Assembly: GCF_964656455.1 (NCBI RefSeq)
Contig: NC_135724.1
Span: forward strand, 7,989,466 to 8,053,465
Length of the DNA: 64,000 nt
Direction of reading: 5' to 3'
DNA from: Halichoerus grypus
Taxonomy: Eukaryota > Chordata > Mammalia > Carnivora > Phocidae
Shown: positions 58,881 through 64,000 of the stretch, in pieces
Position numbering within the stretch: the first letter of the stretch is position 1
Layout: each line of letters begins with the position of its first letter
Program-made: the position numbers and the translations under genes
The notes under the pieces: model-generated
The model's database searches: none
What the model was told of the DNA's origin: nothing
What the model saw: the letters and a program-made list of their open reading frames with translations, nothing else

Positions 58881-60739
58881 CAGCACTTGCCACGCATGAT
58901 GTACCTACTCCAAAGCTCAGCTTCTACCATAGTATCAAAGTACGTTGCCCAGGTGTGTCAACAGATGATCTTGGGTATTGCATATTAGTTAAAATTAGAA
59001 ATTTTAAAAAAATATTGTATAATAAGAACCCAAAGAGAGGGAACTAGATAGCAGAAGAAAAATGTTTTGTGGACTATAATCTTAAGAGAAAGATAGCACA
59101 AAATCTAAACACACCAAGGCTTTGGCTTAGAAGAGTTCTCGAGTTAGGTCATGGAGTCTATCTAGATGAAAGCTAGTGCCATATAATCTTGTGTTTGGGG
59201 CAGCAGGGTTAGCTCTTGGCTAAGTCCAACAGGATATGACAACAAATGTTACCCAAATATTTTGTATCCTGAGCCATGAATACCACAGGAGAATGAGTTT
59301 TTGGTGTGCAGGCCTGAAGGATTCTCCAGAAAATTGTGATAATGACTAGGCAGAGAAATTCAAGAGCCGTGCTTTTTTAATTGGATGTTGGGTACATTCA
59401 AAATATTGGGCTGGTCTGGTCCATGTCAAGTCTCTGAGAGAAGTATTAGGAGATGGGCATTTTGGGGAGAAGACATTATAGTGGGTCCTTAATGTCCTCC
59501 TAGCTTTAGATCAAAAGGAAAATACGTCTAGGCCGAGACATCAGGCTAACACTTAGTACTGCTGTCCTCTATGTCAATGAGGTGTTGCTAGGCTGTTTGA
59601 AGGCGCTCATGTGAAGATAAGAATAATAACTTACTTGGAAAATACCTTTTTTTATAAATACGGACCCAAGTTCAAAGGTGTAAGTGTGAATGGTGTAAAG
59701 CACCATTTTCTTCCCTGAAGAACATATTAAGAATCTCAATATTCTTCAACAATGACCCAAAGTGACACCTAGACCCAAACAGGATCTCATTTTATGAGGT
59801 GGAATTAAATTAAGATCTCCATTTAAAAGACGTTTGAAACAACACCTTATCTTTCTTGAGGAAGCTTTCAATTTCCCCCACATTACCGTAATATTCCAAA
59901 ATCATACACACCCTTGAGCTGACCCTCTGCAGTCTAAAAATTCTCTCATAAATTAAGCTTTTAAGTTTAAAGACAGATCAAACAGGTTTTATCCAGGATA
60001 CACATAGTTCTTACTACTGAGTATAAACTTTCATTGATCCTTCCACTTTATTCTATTTAAAAAGACAGTGCTGTTTACATTACTTTTAAGACATATTTTT
60101 AGGTTGTCCTTTCACACACAAGAAAAATAATCCTTTGGTGGATATTTTTTTCTATTTTTTGTTCTCATCAGTAAATGTATGAAATTCATACTTTAAGTAA
60201 ATTCATAATAATGCTTCCACTGCATTTTAAAAATTCCTTCCAAGGGAGCCAGCTTAGGAAAGAACTAATATAATTAGCATTTTTTGATGGATGGCTAGTG
60301 TCAAGACGGAGAGATGAAAATGCTTGTTGCAGATTGAGAATGCACGTGCACGTGCCGGCAACAGTGCAGTGTGAATGGAGAAAGTGACTTATACTAGCTG
60401 TTTTGTTTTAGATAACCAAACATTATTTTTCCTAGTTTTGTAATTTATATTGTCATAAGCATGTTTTTACTGAAAGCCTTATGTGTATTTCTATCTTCAA
60501 TTTTGGCCAGATCTATGGCTAACTACCTTGGAGTCTTTGGTGAGTACTTCATTGAGCCCCTGCCATTTGGAGAGAAGATAAGCTAAAATAAAAAAATTCT
60601 CATTCTTTAAGTAAATATTTGACTTAAGCTAAAACATCTTCAAATAAATAAGCACATTTTTTTGTGTGTACCTATGTGCCAGAAATACATATGTTTCTTG
60701 GAGAGAGGAATTTCCAGAAAAGGACTTTAGGTATATATT

Positions 60740-60951
60740 CTTAAAAAAAAAAAAGAGAGAGATTTATTTCTTTATCTTAGAGAGAGAGAGAGAGAGCATG
60801 AGCAGGGAGAGGGGCAGAGGGACAGGGAGACAAGCAGACTCCCCGCTGAGTGGGGAGCCCGATGCAGGGTTCAATCCCAGGACCCTGAGATCATGACCTG
60901 AGCCAAAATCAAGGGTCAGATGCTTAACCGACTGAGTCATCCAGGCGCCCC
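60740..60951 (-). mobile_element. Can-SINE, older form
   Basis: GATTTATTTCTTTATCTTAGAG, GACTCCCCGCTGAGTGGGG, CAATCCCAGGACCCTGAG, CCAAAATCAAGGGTCAGATG, GACTGAGTCATCCAGGCGCC. Target duplication AGGTATATAT at 60729-60738 and 60952-60961. Confidence 0.97.
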
Positions 60952-62974
60952 AGGTATATATATATTTTACAACACTTATTAAAGTGATTTGACAATAACA
61001 CAGGAGGGAACATTTTAATCTAGACATTGTATAATACCCTGGGTATGTGAGGATAGGCTCTTCTTATGTATGGTCTGATAAAGACAAGTTTTGGAATTTG
61101 TGTACCACCTTTGTGCTGGTGAACACAGGCAATATCAAGGACAGATATTATAAGGAACTCAAGGCTGAATCTACAAATACACTTTTGGGCAGGCAGGTTG
61201 AATACAGGGCATTTCTGAGAATAAAAGAAAAATCCGTCCTTTCTGGTTGTTTCAGTCCTTAGTAAAGGATTTCACTTATTCCACTTCTTTAGATTTTAAA
61301 CTGTGTTCATTTGATCAAAATTGTTACTCTTGATGAACTGCTTTACAGGAAATCTTTTGAAGCTTTGATTTTGATTATAAGAAGTAGTGTTTTAAGGGAC
61401 CATAATAATAAAATCGCCATGCTCATTTATTTCAAAAAACAGAACCCAAAAACTGTGAAATCTTGTGACTCTATGAAGAAATAAATGAATTGATGAGCAC
61501 TATGTCTGTGTAAATTATGGTCAAAGATGAAGACTTTCAATTGTATAAACTCATATCTGTCTATTCTTCAGGAAATCAAATTTGATATTCTGTGCCAGTG
61601 GTAACCTAGATTTAAATGATCTGCATTTTGTATTAAGATTTTCTATTTTTCAGATACATTTAAATTTAGAATTAACATGTAGGATCACAAGGGAAATGTG
61701 AACATCAAACTGTTCCTGACTTAACCACTTGTCATAATCCTATTACCTAGCAAATTGTCCTTTCAGTTAAAAAATTGAGAGGTAAAGATAATGAGTTCAA
61801 AGCTGGTCTAATATCATGAAAACAAAATATTTTAACAGATATGCACTATATAATTATCATGTGTTCTACCTTTCAATATTCTGAAACAGGATTCATAATA
61901 TCTTGATGTCTGAAAATAACAAATTTGTAAGAAATATAATTGTAATATTTTCATATTTTTTATTTCACATTTTTATTTCACAACTTCTAGTTGTAAGAAG
62001 CATGCATAGAAAAAATGAGATAAAATATAAACATAGAGCTCAATGATGTATTCAGAAAGTAAACACGAGTATGATTACCACTTAATCAAAACTTAGAACA
62101 TAGTTAGCATCCTAGGATTTTCTGTCCCCCAATTCCTACCACCTCTCCATTCTACACTCTGATTTAAGCAGTTGTTTATGGCAATAACTTCCTGGGGTGT
62201 TTTTGTTTTTGTTTTAGTTTTTCATCTAAATATGCATCCATAAACACTGTAGTTTAGTCTTGCTGATTTTTCAATTTTATTCTTTTGTGTTTGGCTTCTT
62301 TTCCTCCCTGAAAATGATATTTATTCATCCATGTAGCTGTGTATAGAGTAGGCCATTCATTGTTATTGAAGTATTCTATTATTTGATTATGCTAAACTAT
62401 TTTTCCATCCCACTGCTGAATCACATTCAGATTATTTCCATTTGGGGCTCTTACCAAATATATAAATACTTGAGTCCTGTCTCTTGATAGATGTGTGCAG
62501 TATTTCCATAGAGCATATATCTAGAACTGGGATTGTTTGGTTATGGAGTATGCATATGTTCCAGTTTACTAAGTAGTGACAGACCAGTTATTGTACAAAT
62601 TTCACTCCTACTGTAATGAGTGAGAGTTCCAGTTGCTTCACATCTTCACTAACATTTGGTATTGCCAGTCTTTTAAATTTTAGCCATAATTGAATGTGAA
62701 CTATCTTATCTCATCGAAACTTGAATTTGTAATAAGAAGATTGAATGATCTTATTATTTGTATTGATTATTTAGATATCCTCTTTTGTCCAGTGCCCATT
62801 CAAGTTACTTGTTCATTTTCATATTGGGTCATCTTTTCCTTATTGCTTCTTTTTAGTTCATTACATAGTCCAGAAATGAGTCCTTCATCAGTCATATATG
62901 TTGCAAATATTTTCTTTCATACTATGCCTAATTTTCATGCCCTCCATGGTCTTTTATGAATAGAATTTCTTAAT

Positions 62975-63192
62975 TTTCCTTTTCTTCTTTTTTTAAAAAA
63001 AGATTTTACTTATTTATTTTAGAGAGAGAGAGAGAGGATGAGGGGAGGGAGGGGCAGAGGCAGAGAATTTTCAAGCAGACTCCCTGATGAGCACAGAGCT
63101 TGAGACAGGGCTCGATCTCAGGACTCTGAGATCTTGACCTGAGCCAAAACCAAGAGTTGGATGCATAACCAACTGAGCCAGGCAGGCACCCC
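62975..63192 (-). mobile_element. Can-SINE nested in L1, older form
   Basis: GATTTTACTTATTTATTTTAG, GCAGACTCCCTGATGAGCAC, ACCTGAGCCAAAACCAAGAG, ACCAACTGAGCCAGGCAGGC. Target duplication AGAATTTCTTAAT at 62962-62974 and 63193-63205. Confidence 0.97.
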
Positions 63193-63417
63193 AGAATTTC
63201 TTAATATTCTTAATCTTAATGTGGTCCAGTATACTGACTCTTTTATTAGTGTTTTAGGAGTTCTCTTTAAAAGGAATTTCTCCTTTGAAATCATGAAGAT
63301 ATTCTCCTCTCTTTGAATCCAAAAATTATATTATTTTAATCTCATATTTTAAATCTATAATCTATAATTAATTTTCTAGTGTTTATCTCTGTAAGGTTGG
63401 ATCAGTTACTTTCTTTT

Positions 63418-63569
63418 TACTATTGAAGTATAATTCACATGCAACATTAATTAGTTTTCAGGTTGTACCACAGAGTGATCTTGACAGTTCTGTACATTAC
63501 TCAATGCTCAACACAATAAATGTAGTCACCATCTGTCATCACATAATATTATTACAATATTATTATGAG
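63418..63569 (-). mobile_element. Younger L1 3' end nested in the older L1
   Basis: ACTATTGAAGTATAATTCAC, TAGTTTTCAGGTTGTACC, TGTACATTACTCAATGCTC, GTAGTCACCATCTGTCATC: antisense L1 3' UTR, about 150 bp. TCAGTTACTTTCTTTT on the left and TCAGTTACTTTTT at 63570-63582 form its target duplication. Confidence 0.88.
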
Positions 63570-63633
63570 TCAGTTACTTTTTATTCCCCATGGCTATCCA
63601 GCTGACTTAGCACAATTTATTAAAAAGACTGAC

Positions 63634-63750
63634 TAAACTCCATGCTCAGTGGGGAGTCAGCTTGAGATTTTTCTCCCTTTGCCCCTCCACCTACTTGCAC
63701 GTGCATGCACATGCTCTCTCTAAAATAAATAAATAAAATCTTAAAAAAAA
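63634..63750 (+). mobile_element. 5'-truncated Can-SINE nested in L1
   Basis: CCATGCTCAGTGGGGAGTCAG, CATGCTCTCTCTAAAATAAA, TAAATAAAATCTTAAAAAAA: only the 3' two-thirds. AAAAAGACT (63622-63630) and AGAAAGACT (63752-63760) flank it, and the L1 resumes on the right. Confidence 0.92.
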
Positions 63751-64000
63751 TAGAAAGACTATTTCCCAAATGCTCTCCATTACCACCTTTGACATAAAAA
63801 CAGATACCTATACAAAAAGTCCATGTTTCTTCAAATGGCCAGAGATCTATATTCTGTGTTAATGTTACACTGTCTTAGACAGTTTAGCTTTATAATATGT
63901 CTAAATATCTGGAAGGGCTTATCTTCTCAGCCTGTTCTTCAACGATGATTGGCTAATTCACATGAGGTTTTCCATGTTAATTTCCATATAATTTTGGAAT

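Larger units (their letters stand above)
43062..64000 (-). other. DOK6: DOK6 intron 5 (3' part, continues beyond the window)
   Basis: Everything right of the exon 6 acceptor is intronic on the minus strand. No match to the preceding DOK6 exon (the segment ending WFTFESG plus a split Arg codon) was seen, so this intron is longer than 20.9 kb. Stretches 43830-45810, 46491-47815, 48901-50850, 51846-52970, 53336-55160, 55383-56980, 57156-58700, 58881-60738 and 60962-61980 hold nothing I can name apart from the small items listed. Confidence 0.9.
61985..64000 (-). mobile_element. Ancient L1 fragment running off the right edge, with three nested insertions
   Basis: The plus strand gives the complement of old L1 3' UTR (ATGATTACCACTTAATCAAAAC, ATTCCTACCACCTCTCC, CTTACCAAATATATAAATAC, GCTTCACATCTTCACTAAC), then ORF2 parts (GTAATAAGAAGATTGAATG, AGTCCAGAAATGAGTCC, GGCTATCCAGCTGACTTAGC, ACTGTCTTAGACAGTTTAGC, TTTCCATATAATTTTGGAAT). 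The body is interrupted by a SINE (62975), a younger L1 end (63418) and a truncated SINE (63634). All frames are broken. It extends beyond 64000. Confidence 0.85.

Overview
This is 64 kb of mammalian nuclear DNA: AT-rich, intron-like and full of decayed interspersed repeats, with no long open reading frame. Two short coding exons on the minus strand identify the locus as DOK6 (docking protein 6, an IRS-type PTB adaptor). The tRNA-Lys-derived Can-SINEs (GCGCCTGGGTGGCTCAG head, AAATAAATAAAATCTT tail) place the host in Carnivora. Their diagnostic internal sequence (GCTCCCTGCTCAGCGGGGAGCCTGCTTCTCCCTCT type) looks like a non-canid caniform, such as a bear, seal or mustelid. The canid SINEC_Cf head and the felid 'GTGCTGACAGCTCAGAGCC' block are not seen. 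The species cannot be fixed from this window.

Layout. DOK6 runs right to left. Positions 43062-64000 are part of the intron upstream of exon 6. Positions 42923-43061 are exon 6 (139 bp, end of the PTB domain). Positions 29200-42922 are intron 6, complete at 13.7 kb. Positions 29082-29199 are exon 7 (118 bp, proline/serine-containing tail). Positions 1-29081 are part of intron 7. The last coding exon (about 46 codons in known DOK6) was not found and should lie beyond position 1. Exons 1-5 should lie beyond 64000. Exon numbers assume the eight-exon structure of known DOK6.

The rest is repeat archaeology. There are about eighteen Can-SINE copies, many with clear target-site duplications, and several L1 fragments. 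One L1 of about 2 kb lies at 6105-8085, and an older one fills the right end with a younger L1 and two SINEs nested in it. There are many MIR and L2 relics, one solo gammaretrovirus-like LTR with TATA box and poly(A) signal (27301-27697), one LTR-like relic, and simple repeats. I see no CpG island, RNA gene, CRISPR array or intact mobile element. Long stretches not listed contain nothing I can identify.

Points worth a second look: a non-canonical GC donor splice site at exon 7; a Can-SINE inserted 77 bp upstream of that exon's acceptor; the solo LTR pointing antisense into exon 7; an unusually long (about 95 bp) duplication flanking the 6-8 kb L1; and a 31-bp exact repeat shared by two sites 1.3 kb apart. 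I found no evidence of an undescribed biological system.
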